Notes under the pieces: model-generated
Told to the model about the DNA's origin: nothing
The model's database searches: none
What the model saw: only the letters and a program-made list of their open reading frames with translations
Origin: Fistulifera solaris
Taxonomy: Eukaryota; Bacillariophyta; Bacillariophyceae; Naviculales; Stauroneidaceae
Direction: 5' to 3'
Assembly: GCA_030295235.1 (NCBI GenBank)
Contig: AP026131.1
Span: 1,116,001 to 1,180,000, forward strand
Length of the DNA: 64,000 nt
Shown here: in pieces, positions 54,829 through 64,000 of the stretch
Layout: every line of letters starts with the position of its first letter
Numbering within the stretch: position 1 is the stretch's first letter
Program-made: the position numbers and the translations under genes

Positions 54829-55120
54829 AGGCGGTGTTTCGCAAGCTGAATCGAAAATTGTTGCTGCTGTTGCGGCAGATATTAGTCCGTCATGGGTGAA
54901 TATAAATCACTTTAAATGTAACATTCATCTTGTTCGAACTATTCACAAACATGACCCTCTAGCTTCGGTTTGACAAAAGCAGTAGTCGAGATAGAGTGAA
55001 TGTGAACAGTCATGAGATGAGCTAACGTTACTCGAAGAGCCGAGACGCTTCGTCAAGTTGCTTTAAGCGCTCTAAACTGCAGATACCCTTCCACGAAAGC
55101 TAACAGCATGCTCGACGCCA

Positions 55121-55824
55121 CTAATTTGGTTGGGAAATGATACCCTGGCGTAAACATCGGATTTCAGCCGCCAAGTTGGATCGGGCTCGCTCTTCGAACA
55201 TCTCCCGAAACAGAGCTGTCTTATAAATGTTCTGCTGTTGCAGAAATGTTTCCAATATATCTGCTCGCTTCTGACAGTAAGTCTCGTGTGGAACATGCGA
55301 ATATTCCTTCTGGATAAGAATCGCGTATCGTTGATAAGCTTCCTCAGTTTTTCCTAAAACGGATAAATCCAAATCCAAAAGAATGCGATTACTGAAGTAT
55401 CTTTCATGTTGGGATCAACGGAATGGTGTGATTTGGTAGCGAGAATCATGTCATCGACCAAAGCATTTGTTTCGAAGGATTGAAACAATGTGACACTGTC
55501 TTCTTCGTTTGTATTCGATGTGGCATCATAAATGGCATCGTGAAAGAAGATCGCCAAAATGACCGCCCGTTGCTGTTCGGCTAGGAACTGCGGACGCAGG
55601 AAATGAAAATAGAGGAGCATTTCTTGTAGATGAACCGCTGTATGGTAATGACGCGCCGGATCCTCCGCTTGTAATTTCCACAACCGGTCAAACCACTCGG
55701 TACAGCATGGCGAATCATCAGCCGGAAAGAGTGCCTGCCATTCCTTCCACAAATAGTCTCTCACTCCCTCCTTTCGGGAATTGAAATCGCCGTTGGACAC
55801 AATGGAAGAGATATCATCTAGCAT
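55121..55824 (-). CDS. HD-superfamily metal-dependent phosphohydrolase
   Basis: Predicted phosphohydrolase of the COG4339 type; substrate unknown. From the ATG at 55824 the HD motifs read RHYHTAVHLQEML, then FFHDAIYDATSNTNEEDS with the His-Asp pair, then TKSHHSVD; these residues bind the metals. The second half continues in another frame with LDLDLSVLGKTEEAYQRYA, IQKEYSHVP and FLQQQNIYKTALFREMFEER plus ARSNLAAEI, the usual family ending. One missing base at a run of four A (55377-55380, plus strand) would restore the family sequence FLDLDL. About 215-230 aa, normal for the family. Convergent with the GH1 gene. Confidence 0.85.
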
Positions 55825-56424
55825 GAGACGTTATGTTTCGCGGTTAAGAAGCGAACGCAAGTATAAGAATGTTCATGCGGGCCGCTGTTTATGGTTCATC
55901 ATTGTCACGCACGTCGCAAAAACGTGCAAAAGCGGATTCATTCATCTAAAGCGATTAGGGTTCAGAGTCAGCGTAATTCTAAGTAAGTTAACGCGATATT
56001 GGAATATTCCTCATAGTTCTACAAGTATATTATTACATGCTGGATCTGCTGAAAATGTATTTCGTCTATTTCAAAATCAAAGCAGCTTGCTAGCCTATCA
56101 GATGTTACCTGGTAAGCGACAGTCTGCGGATCAAAAATCAAAACACGATAATTCATTCGTGACCCGAATCCAGTCGCGTCAAAAAGTGGCGAATACAACA
56201 ACAATCTCATAAAGCGTTATATCAACTAAATCACTATCCCAGACTGATTTGTAACTCTTAATTAAAGAGATTTAATTGTCGGATCTTGCTGTCTTCGCAA
56301 TAAGAGGTGATACGATCTTCTTTCCTTCGCATTTGCAATTGGGCTGATGAGAGGAGTCGTCGGAATGCGTGGTCAACAAGTTGGGGGTCTCGAAAAATCT
56401 GGAAAATCACCTGACATTTTGATA
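55825..56424. other. Intergenic, no supported gene
   Basis: 600 bases upstream of the HD gene, ending at the inverted-repeat element. An open frame at 55781-56212 is not supported. Confidence 0.5.
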
Positions 56425-56725
56425 TCCCAAAGGAATTTTACACTGTCTGAAACGTCTGCTTTTTCCGTTAATTCGACATTCGACTTCAGAGTCGAATTAA
56501 TTTTTGTGTAGGATCCAGTAGGTTTTTTACGTGTGCGACATGTTCTTCACCCGTACTTTTCACAGTAACGACAGCCAGACTTTCTGATTTTGCCCTAAAT
56601 GCGGGTGGAATCAAATGTCGCAGACGTAGAAAACCTACTGGAAGCCTACACAAAAATTAATTCGACTTTAAAGTCGAATTAAAAATTAATTCCACTTTAA
56701 AGTAGGGTTAGGATTCCGTTGGGAT
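56425..56725. mobile_element. Second TA-flanked inverted-repeat element (MITE-like)
   Basis: About 301 bp bounded by TCCCAA...TTGGGA with TA at both edges (56423-56424 and 56726-56727). The outer repeats (TCCCAAAGGAAT / ATTCCGTTGGGA) are short; a longer internal inverted repeat of about 50 bp pairs 56479-56531 with 56629-56681 and includes the palindrome TTCGACTTnAnAGTCGAA. There is no open frame. Its terminal hexamer and TA target match the element at 19479-19926, though the interiors differ. Confidence 0.65.
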
Positions 56726-57009
56726 ATCTCAATAGCTTTACAAAGTACCCCGTCAAGTTTTTTTAGTGTGGGGTCCTCATCAGTGTGAGGTAAAAAGAAC
56801 AAATGTTGTGGTCAAGAAGTTGGGGGTGTTGGAAATGTCAGGAAAACTTTTTGTAACTCACCAACGGCACTGTAGAGCCATGAGTAGTGTAAATGGTATA
56901 GGACTACAAAACTACAATATCATTAACCCTAGAGGAATACAATACGTACTCCGTAGGAAAAACTAGGATGATTTATTCGTCGTCCATGATTCGTGTATCA
57001 AACAATTAT

Positions 57010-58967
57010 TTACATGAAAGTGATTGATAGTAGAAGCAACAAACTTGCAATCACACCCGACTGCAAGTAGCTGGCACCCGATCCCTCCGTTGGCGCCGAT
57101 CCTTCCGTGGGGGCCGGCGCTTCTCCCTCGGTGGGAGCAGCCACCGGTGCCTCGGCGTCGCCTACTCTGACGGGTGTGACCATTTTCTCTCCCATGGCGG
57201 TCAAAAATGCACTCCATGAACGGTAATCCGCATTCAAGTTGTAAGCCTCGCTTTCCCATTCGGTGAAGCCGTGATCGACACCGGACCATCGACTGATTTC
57301 CCATTCGGCTGTACCGTTGTTAAGCATCATTTCAACAAGGGTTTGATTGCCGTGTTGACCATCATTGCCGCCCGACAAAATCATGGTGTACGGAACAATG
57401 GGTCCTTCAATGGCAGGCAAGAGAGATTCTTCGAAGTTGCCATGGAAGGCGCCGACCACTTTCACTCCATCCATACCCATGAACGCATATTGAACGACAC
57501 CGGTTCCTCCAAAGCAGTAACCCATCATGGCAACGTTTTCCGAGTCAACAAAGTCGTATGACTTCACGAGATCGATCGCCGTTTGCATGCGGGACACAAA
57601 CAAGGACACGTTGTCAGCACGATACAGCGACGATTGCTCGATACGAACATCTTGGGACAAGTCAGTTTGCAGATCCGCGCCGTAGATGTCGGCAGCAAAG
57701 GCTACGTAACCGAGTTCGGACAGCAACTTGGCCCGTTCTTGCTCATAGGTGTTGACCTAAACAAGCGAAAAAGAAAATTTAGCTGGTGTCAAAATTGTTC
57801 TTGCACAGAAAAAGTGAATGCTCAATCAGTGTACTTACACCATCCCAGTTCCTGATATAAACACGATAGAAAGAATTGAAAAGAGTTAAAAGCCATCCTG
57901 TTTCAGCCCACTTTAAACCGCTGCAATACTTACGGAATAATGATAACGGCAGGAGAAGGCGTAACATACATGCTAGCATTCGGCTGGGCCAAGTATCCTC
58001 GCAAAGCCTTTCCATCCGTGGCGTCCGTGTAGTCCACCGTTTCCACTCCGTCCACTCCCAGGGGAGAGTATTCGAACGAGGTTTCACCAAAGACTTCCTT
58101 CAAGAACTCCACCATGCTTTCCCAAGAGCGAATATCGGCCCATTCGTTGTAGGCATCACCTCCCCAGACCGTCCAGGCGTGCTCAATTCCCCAGTAGCGT
58201 GTGATTTCCCATAAGTTAGTGGAATTATCAAGAGTCATTTCCAGAGTTTGAATATCACTGGAAGCATCATCGTTGCCACCACTCAAGACGAGTATTTCGG
58301 GTTTGATCATATCACCGCCCTCCATGGTGGAAGACATGTTGCGATGATCAAAGACGTGGGGTCCCAACCCTCCGTGGAATGAAACTACGGCAGCGACATT
58401 GTCATTAATCGAGCTATCATCGATAGCAAACATTAGAACCCCCGAACCACCAAAGCAGTAGCCAACCAACGCAATCTTGGAGCTATCAATTTCTGGCATG
58501 GCCGCCACTTGGTCGACGGCCGCGGCGATGCGCTGCATAAACAAGTCGGGGTTTTCGTTGCGATACGTTCCGGCCAGAGTGCCGCGCATGTCATCCGGCA
58601 CACCCGTCTCGTATTCAGCACCGTAAATGTCGGCGGCAAAACTGGCCCATCCAAGCTCTTGGGCGATCATGGTGGCTCGAAGTTTTTCGTAATCGTCGAC
58701 GTTGTTCCAGTCTCTGTAGGTTTATATAAAACGATAAGTATTCTTTAACAAGTCATTTTCTCAAAAAACAGATACTTACGGGATGATGACAACCGCAGGA
58801 ACCGGAGATTCGGCAGATGCCCCTTCGGGCATGGACAAGAAACCAACCAACGCTGCTCCTTCGGCATCGGCATACTCCATGCGCTCGACCAGCGCTTCCG
58901 CCGGCGGACCCCCTTGAGCGACGATTGTCGGAATCAGAGCAAATAGAAGAGAGGCGACAAATTTCAT
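57010..58967 (-). CDS. Secreted tandem dienelactone hydrolase, likely GPI-anchored, four exons
   Basis: Exons on the minus strand are 58967-58780, 58713-57934, 57851-57839 (only 13 nt) and 57756-57010, giving 575 aa. All introns are GT-AG (66, 82 and 82 nt). Residues 1-20 are a signal peptide (KFVASLLFALIPTIVAQ). Two complete DLH domains follow. Domain 1 has GYCFGGSGVL (nucleophile Cys), SGGNDD and GIEHAWT; domain 2 has GYCFGGTGVV, SGGNDG and GVDHGFTEW. A Pro/Glu/Thr-rich linker (APTEGEAPAPTEGSAPTEG) and a hydrophobic end (SGVIASLLLLLSITFM) suggest GPI anchoring. Each domain has an intron after PAV[VI]IIP, so the gene arose by internal duplication with its intron. Substrate unknown. Confidence 0.9.
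57839..57851 (-). other. 13-nt microexon of the tandem DLH gene
   Basis: Bounded by ATCAG before and GTAAGT after; it encodes the end of Pro plus Asn-Trp-Asp-Gly. The equivalent place in domain 1 reads Pro-Asp-Trp-Asn-Asn without a break, which supports the model. Confidence 0.85.
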
Positions 58968-59646
58968 GGTATCACTTTGCAAGACTTGTCAAATAATAAT
59001 GATTTTGATGTGCAAAATGAACAAAAATGAAGGGTCGTTATGTTCGAATAATGACGTGGATTGGAGCAGACTTCTCCGCCGTCTCTTCGCCGCCATTTGT
59101 TCAGAAATATGTTCTCAATGCTCTATAGTAAAGGAGGGGGTTTTAGGTATTGTACTCTGAATCTTACGTCACGATACAAGATAGTAGATTCAAAATGATG
59201 CACGACGGGCAATCATGACGCACGATCCCTAACCTAAACCCCAAGCGAGGAATCCATTTTATCCCTTGAATGGGACTAAACTACGGTAACTTCTGACTAG
59301 CTGGGTCTACTTATCGTGTAGCTCCGTATCATGTATCATGCATCTCCGTAATGACATCATATTCATCGAAACGGGCGATCAAATCAAAAAAATGCTTTGT
59401 GATTCGAATTGTGAAGGGCGAAGCAGTTTCGTGCAAGAAAATTATTTCCTTGGCGTTGTGTGGATAGAAGATACAGTTGAACTAGGGACTGAAACGCATC
59501 GAGTCTAGAAAAAATAAGTGAAGGCAAGGAATGCAGATCCGGTGTTTCCTCGTTATGGACTCGCTTATGACGAAAGGACTATACGGTGTCTACAAATGAT
59601 TCGAGGCGTTACGAAAGACGGGTGTCTTCCTCTTTAAATACTAAGT
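58968..59646. other. Intergenic, about 680 bases
   Basis: Upstream of the tandem DLH gene and downstream of APC5. It contains CTCTATAGTAAAG near 59123-59135, a partial match to the GGTCTATAGTAA block. No gene is seen. Confidence 0.5.
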
Positions 59647-61685
59647 TTATTGCGTAGCTTCTATTGGAAAAGGTCGTTTCGCCAACATCTCAATACCATC
59701 CGTGGTAGCCAACAATTCGAGGTAATCATTAGGCTCTATTTTGACACCTCGACCTTCCTCCATGTAAGAGGAAAGTACAATGAATTTCTCCGCAGCAAGG
59801 TCACGATCTTTCATCTTCTCTTGTGTATCAAAAATTCGTGCTTTTAGATAATACACAAAGGCCAGCTGTCGCGTGTCTTCGCACATTCGGAACAGCTCTT
59901 CGCTTTGATCTAGCGCTCTCAGCGCGGCATTTTGTTTATGTAATTTCAAAAGAGCCTGTGCCATGGTCAAATAAGCGTCCCCTTGTAGCCACACATGTGC
60001 CGACTGCAGCAGATTCGACATGACGGAACGAAGAAGAGTCACAGCCTGAGTGGCGTCGCCCATCATAAAATGAATCTTGGCAAGAACTGCGAGCCCCGAC
60101 GAGTGCAAGCCTTGCATGGCGTGTTGCTGGGAGATGCTTAAACACTCTTCTAGCGGTTTTAGCGCATCTGCAAATCCTCGAGAATGCGAATCAACGGTGT
60201 GAATTGCAATTTGTAATAAAAGTTCGGCTTGCTTAGTGGGTTCCGTTTTGCTCACTAATGCTTTTAGATTCCGTATCGCTTCGTCCCAACGGCCTCGACG
60301 GGCCAATAAAAGACATTTTGCTGTTCCAAATCCATTGACATTTCGTTCTTCGCGTAGATTTGACCTTGCAGTGAAGTAAGCAGTGTTTCCGCATGTGTAA
60401 GTTCTCCTCTCATAATCGACCATTCCAGAGCAATGAGTCCCACATCCACCGCATAGTCCCTTGCAGGTAGCGTTATGTTGTAGGCTTTTTGCAAGGATAG
60501 GATAGTCTCCAAAGCGTTTCCGTAAATACATGGCCTAGGCTGAGAGTCATCCTTTGCAAATAATCCCTCTGAAGTGTTGGTCAACTTCCATGCTCCCGAT
60601 CCAAACATGGTGGTACGAGCCAGGTTCTGTACCAAAATTTGAGCATCCGCGTCACTTATATCATCACGGTGACATTGCAGAGCCGACAGCGATGCCACTC
60701 GGGACAAATCATTGGAGCCGAACGTATCATGGATCCCCGCGGCGACCATTTTCTGTCGTGCGAGAATGTGTCGACAATCGGTGGCGGAATCGGTCAAACG
60801 CGTCGGCTGATAGTCTCCCGATTCTTCCGTTGGAGGCTCGGACGAAGCGCGGATCCAATACGACCATGCGTCTTCCGGTGGATGGGATTGGAGTGCTTGC
60901 AGCGCCAGAGAGAGATTCGCACCCGCCGCCAATGTAGGAAGGTGGGCCTCGGTGGCACGCGCCACGCACCGTTCCATCAAATTTGTTGCTTTCGATGGAG
61001 CGATCTTGGAAAGCCACCCGAGCGCAAACGCCACACACGACGCATCCTGACTCTGTTGTGCGACCCGGACCGCTTCGTCGGTCGCTTGTCGCACCAAGGC
61101 GGGGTCGGTCGGATGATGCATTGCGGCCAATACAATGGAACAAAACGGCAATATATCTTCCGATTCTTGTTGTACCATGTACTGATGCAGTGCATGCACC
61201 GCATCGACGCGTTCCCCCTCGCGCAAGCATTGTTGAAATCGCATCATGTGTTTCGCAGGATCATCTTCGGTAGAGGAGTCCTTGTTCGACACGTGTGGTT
61301 CATCATAAACTTCTCGCCGAAATTCTTCAAACAGAGCCGCCTGTTCATGAAATTCCAAATCCTCGAGTCCTTCACACACCGACCGCAACAACAATCCGTT
61401 CGCACTGTACGCATCGACGGTCCCCATTTGAATCGATTGTTGAATGGTTTGCACTAAATCAAAGAACGCATCGATGGAGCTGGCGGCAATTTCGAGCCAA
61501 TTTTGAAATTGCGGCGGTACAGCTGGTAATAATTGTGCAATGCGGTCGTGGGGGCGCTGCTGTAAGACCCTGTCTTGCAAAACCGCGTCGAGGGAAGCTG
61601 CATCATCGAGTGGCGATTCTTCTTCGCAATGCAATGAAATCAATGCCGCGAGTGCTATTAAATAAGGAGTAGGACGGGTTGTCAT
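59647..61685 (-). CDS. APC5: Anaphase-promoting complex subunit 5 (APC5)
   Basis: Scaffold subunit of the APC/C ubiquitin ligase that triggers anaphase. From the ATG at 61685 the N-terminal helical domain leads to the APC5 signature: AAMHHPTDPALVRQATDEAV then RVAQQSQDASCVAFALGWLS and MERCVARATEAHLPTLAAGA. The C-terminal third is TPR-like: CLLLARRGRWDEAIRNLKAL, AVLAKIHFMMGDATQAVTLL and AYLTMAQALLKLHKQNAALR. The two parts are in different frames; one missing base at a run of four T (60316-60319, plus strand) gives continuous QQKCLLLARRG. Length about 680 aa, near the family's usual 700-750. Other APC/C subunits are not in the window. Confidence 0.85.
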
Positions 61686-62518
61686 GCTTTGTCGATGAAG
61701 AGGGGAAAGGAAAAAGACACTGCTGTTTGTTGAGTGTTACTAATGCAAGTAAGTTGCTCGTCGTTCGCTGATGCTTTTTCAGTGCAATAAAAAAATGCTG
61801 CGACACAAACGTGACTGACTCTCGCATCCAGTCACAGAAAAAAAGTAATCTACATTTCGGTCCATAGTAAAAGACAAATCCGGATACTTTGGCGCCGTTT
61901 AGTGCTGCCACTGCTCAATTCAACATGACACATACGGCTGTAGCTATACATTGAGAAAGCCTTGCAGAAATGGAATAAATAATGGCCTTGATTGGATGCA
62001 ATGCCTACCATAAAAACGTTCTTGGTTCATGACTGAAATCCAGTCTTGGGAAATTTGCGGTTGGATGCGGATCAACAATCAATAGACCCTACCCACACTT
62101 TTTGTCCGTTACCCGTACCAAAGCCCCGTACAACTCACGTGATCCTTCGAGTGCCGGCTTGTATTTTACATGCCTGTAACAGTGGCCATGACAGTACAAT
62201 TATCTTCAACGGACAAAAAATGTGGGTAGACTGTAGACTGACTATTGAGAGCCGGATTGTAAGCGATAGAGTGATCCCGGTGGGACAGATCAGCGTCGTA
62301 GCCAAATGACCGCGATCTGATCGCGAATCGCGATGACCGATGAGATGACACGATACAGCGATGAGCATCATTACTGGTATTACCAGATACCCCTGTACTC
62401 GAAGCAGTGCACATTCGTTACAAAGCATAAGAATACATTTGCTGCGCTGCAGTTATATTGATTGAGAAGCGGCGCGAAACGGAAGAAAGGGTATAGTGAA
62501 AAAAGCCGACAAAATAAA
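61686..62518. other. APC5 upstream region and start of the tandem duplication
   Basis: No gene supported. The third composite motif lies at 61829-61870 and duplication unit 1 starts at about 61889. Confidence 0.5.
61829..61870 (-). promoter_or_regulatory. Composite motif copy 3
   Basis: CAGTCACAG at 61829 and GGTCCATAGTAA at 61859-61870, starts 30 bases apart, 144-185 bases upstream of the APC5 ATG. Confidence 0.45.
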
Positions 62519-62859
62519 ATGTCAGCGACAGAACACGCCAACGATCGTCTCTGGATGGAATATTACGAACGTTTGCTGGCCTTTCAAAACCAACAAGGTC
62601 ATTGCAACGTCCCCAATACGTATGATCCGCAATTAGCGCATTGGGTCAAGAAACAACGTCACAATGAGAATGCCGGAATATTGCGCGGCGATCGAAAGCA
62701 GTTGCTGGAAAATATCGGTTTTGCGTGGAGATAAATCAAGAACGCCACCTTTGATGAATAATGGATGGAGGCGTATCAGCAACTGGTGGCTTATAAGAAT
62801 ACGTACGGACATACGAAGGTGACGGCCATTGGAGTGAATCATCAAGATCTGAACGAAAA
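61889..62859. repeat. Unit 1 of a 971-bp tandem duplication
   Basis: TTGGCGCCGTTTAGTG opens unit 1 at 61889 and unit 2 at 62860. Shared landmarks include ACTGAAATCCAGTCTTGGGA (62031, 63004), GGGTATAGT and ATGTCAGC before the HA-gene starts. Unit 2 runs on into the second HA gene; unit 1 is cut at GAACGAAAA where unit 2 begins. Confidence 0.85.
62519..62734 (+). pseudogene. Truncated HA-repeat gene, duplication unit 1
   Basis: From the ATG at 62519 one helicase-associated repeat is encoded: WMEYYERLLAFQNQQGHCNV, QLAHWVKKQRHNENAG, RKQLLENIGFAWR. It stops at 62734, where the intact copy reads on (FAWSKINNATFDEQW); GAGATAAATC replaces GAGTAAAATC. Recognisable remnants of the second repeat continue to the duplication junction at 62859, where the copy ends abruptly. 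It is thus a partial, probably dead copy, unless the 71-aa product is used. Confidence 0.75.
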
Positions 62860-63299
62860 TTGGCGCCGTTTAGTGTTGCCACTGTTAGATTTTCATCATT
62901 TTTCTAATGATTAAATTTATGATATGAGAAAGCTTTGCCGCAAAGCAAGAGATGGCCTTCGTTGGATGCAAAACCTACCATATAAAAACGTTCCGGGATC
63001 ATGACTGAAATCCAGTCTTGGGAAAGTTGATGTTCACTATGAGCTATACTATATACCGGTAGGACAATTCAACACGTCGTAGCAAAGACCGCGCGATGAT
63101 GACTTTTGTATGATTTTTTAGTGATGAGACGAGCGACGAGCGATGAGCATCATCAATATCCAAAAGTGAATTAGACCCTGTATCGAAGCAATGCGCCTTC
63201 TTTACAAAGTATAAAAAAATATATTTGCTACGGCATTATTTAATTGAAAGCGGCGCGAAAGGAGAGAAAGGGTATAGTTTTAAAAGCCTAGAAAATAAA

Positions 63300-64000
63300 A
63301 TGTCAGCTACCGAACACGCGAACGATCGGCAATGGATGGAACGTTACGAGCGATTGCTGGCCTTTCAAAACCAACAGGGACATTGCAACGTCCCCAATAC
63401 GTATCCACCGGATCCGCAATTAGCGAAATGGGTCAAGAAACAACGTTACAATGAGATTGCTGGCAAATTGCGCGGCGATCGAAAGCAGTTGTTGGAAACG
63501 ATCGGTTTTGCGTGGAGTAAAATCAACAACGCCACCTTTGATGAGCAATGGATGGAGGCGTATCAGCAACTCGTGGCCTATAAGAAGACCTACGGACATA
63601 CGAAGGTGAAAGCCGTCGGAGTGAATCATCAAGATCAGAACGAAAAACAGTTAGCGGCCTGGGTTTACAATCAACGAGCGTTGCAACGATCGGGGGAGTT
63701 GCGCAGCGATCGAAAAGCCTTGTTGGATCAAATTGGTTTTCGATGGCGAAAGGGCACACCAACCAAACTGCCGCCCTCGGCGGCGGCTATCTTGGATCAG
63801 CGATGGATGGATCGTTACGACGACATGGTCGCCTTTCAAAAAGAAACCGGACATTGTCGCGTGCCGTTCACCTATCCGGAAAATCCGCAACTGGCCATTT
63901 GGGTTCTCAATCAACGAAAGTTTCAAAAGGCGGGTCAATTACGAAAAGATCGATACAATTTATTAGATCGAATTGGATTTGTTTGGAGGACGTCGAAAAA
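63300..64000 (+). CDS. Helicase-associated (HA) repeat protein, partial at window end
   Basis: Open from the ATG at 63300 to the window edge (233 codons seen, no stop). Three HA repeats in tandem: WMERYERLLAFQNQQGHCNV ... LLETIGFAWS, WMEAYQQLVAYKKTYGHTKV ... LLDQIGFRWR, and WMDRYDDMVAFQKETGHCRV ... LLDRIGFVWR. Each is about 70 residues with the pattern W..Y..L..F....GHC.VP...L..WV..QR......R..LL..IGF.W. HA repeats are abundant in diatoms, often without a helicase domain, and are thought to bind nucleic acid. More repeats probably follow beyond the window. The cassette is part of duplication unit 2. Confidence 0.9.
   Translation, partial: MSATEHANDRQWMERYERLLAFQNQQGHCNVPNTYPPDPQLAKWVKKQRYNEIAGKLRGDRKQLLETIGFAWSKINNATFDEQWMEAYQQLVAYKKTYGHTKVKAVGVNHQDQNEKQLAAWVYNQRALQRSGELRSDRKALLDQIGFRWRKGTPTKLPPSAAAILDQRWMDRYDDMVAFQKETGHCRVPFTYPENPQLAIWVLNQRKFQKAGQLRKDRYNLLDRIGFVWRTSK

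Noticed and set aside
55781-56212. Plus-strand open frame overlapping the HD gene start
   Set aside because: It is antisense to a conserved gene and shows no family features.

Overview
The window looks like nuclear DNA of a diatom, probably pennate and Phaeodactylum-like. Evidence: introns of 65-82 nt with GTAAGT-type donors in otherwise compact genes; signal peptides followed by a plastid-type ...AF motif (SufD, a small thylakoid-like protein); a gene made of helicase-associated (HA) repeats of the kind expanded in diatoms; a single-domain AP2-like factor; and a Ty1/copia element of CoDi-like size. The species is inference.

Layout. 0.1-13.8 kb holds housekeeping genes: phosphoglycerate mutase, PRMT5, KRI1, a coiled-coil protein, a small plastid protein, a dienelactone hydrolase (DLH), a class V glyoxylate-type aminotransferase and SBDS with a C-terminal zinc finger. 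14.2-17.6 kb holds two basic, disordered proteins rich in RRxS sites. 17.8-29 kb holds an HtrL/YibB-like protein, a fold-back element, an RCC1-repeat protein, an AP2-like regulator, a cysteine-containing mitochondrial-looking protein and an HMG-box protein. 29.4-40.8 kb holds a membrane-anchored GH5 glucanase and plastid SufD, whose shared upstream region is split by a copia element (31334-37239), followed by a DUF5672-like protein. 41.1-48.4 kb holds a tandem-repeat array and four tandem BTB (T1-type) genes, two apparently broken. 48.5-61.7 kb holds a MORN-repeat protein, a coiled-coil protein, a GH1 beta-glucosidase, an HD phosphohydrolase, a second TA-flanked inverted-repeat element, a secreted tandem DLH with a 13-nt microexon, and APC5. 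From 61.9 kb a 971-bp tandem duplication carries HA-repeat genes, the second running off the window.

Themes. KRI1, SBDS and perhaps PRMT5 serve ribosome or RNA metabolism. GH5 and GH1 fit turnover of beta-1,3-glucan (chrysolaminarin). SufD and the small plastid protein serve the chloroplast. The aminotransferase is probably photorespiratory and shares an upstream region with a DLH gene; that region carries two TGACGT/ACGTCA sites.

A caution for every gene model: at least 15 genes change reading frame once or twice, nearly always at a mononucleotide run, with family-like protein on both sides. I read most of these as base-count errors in the assembly rather than pseudogenes. Spans given for such genes cover both frames.
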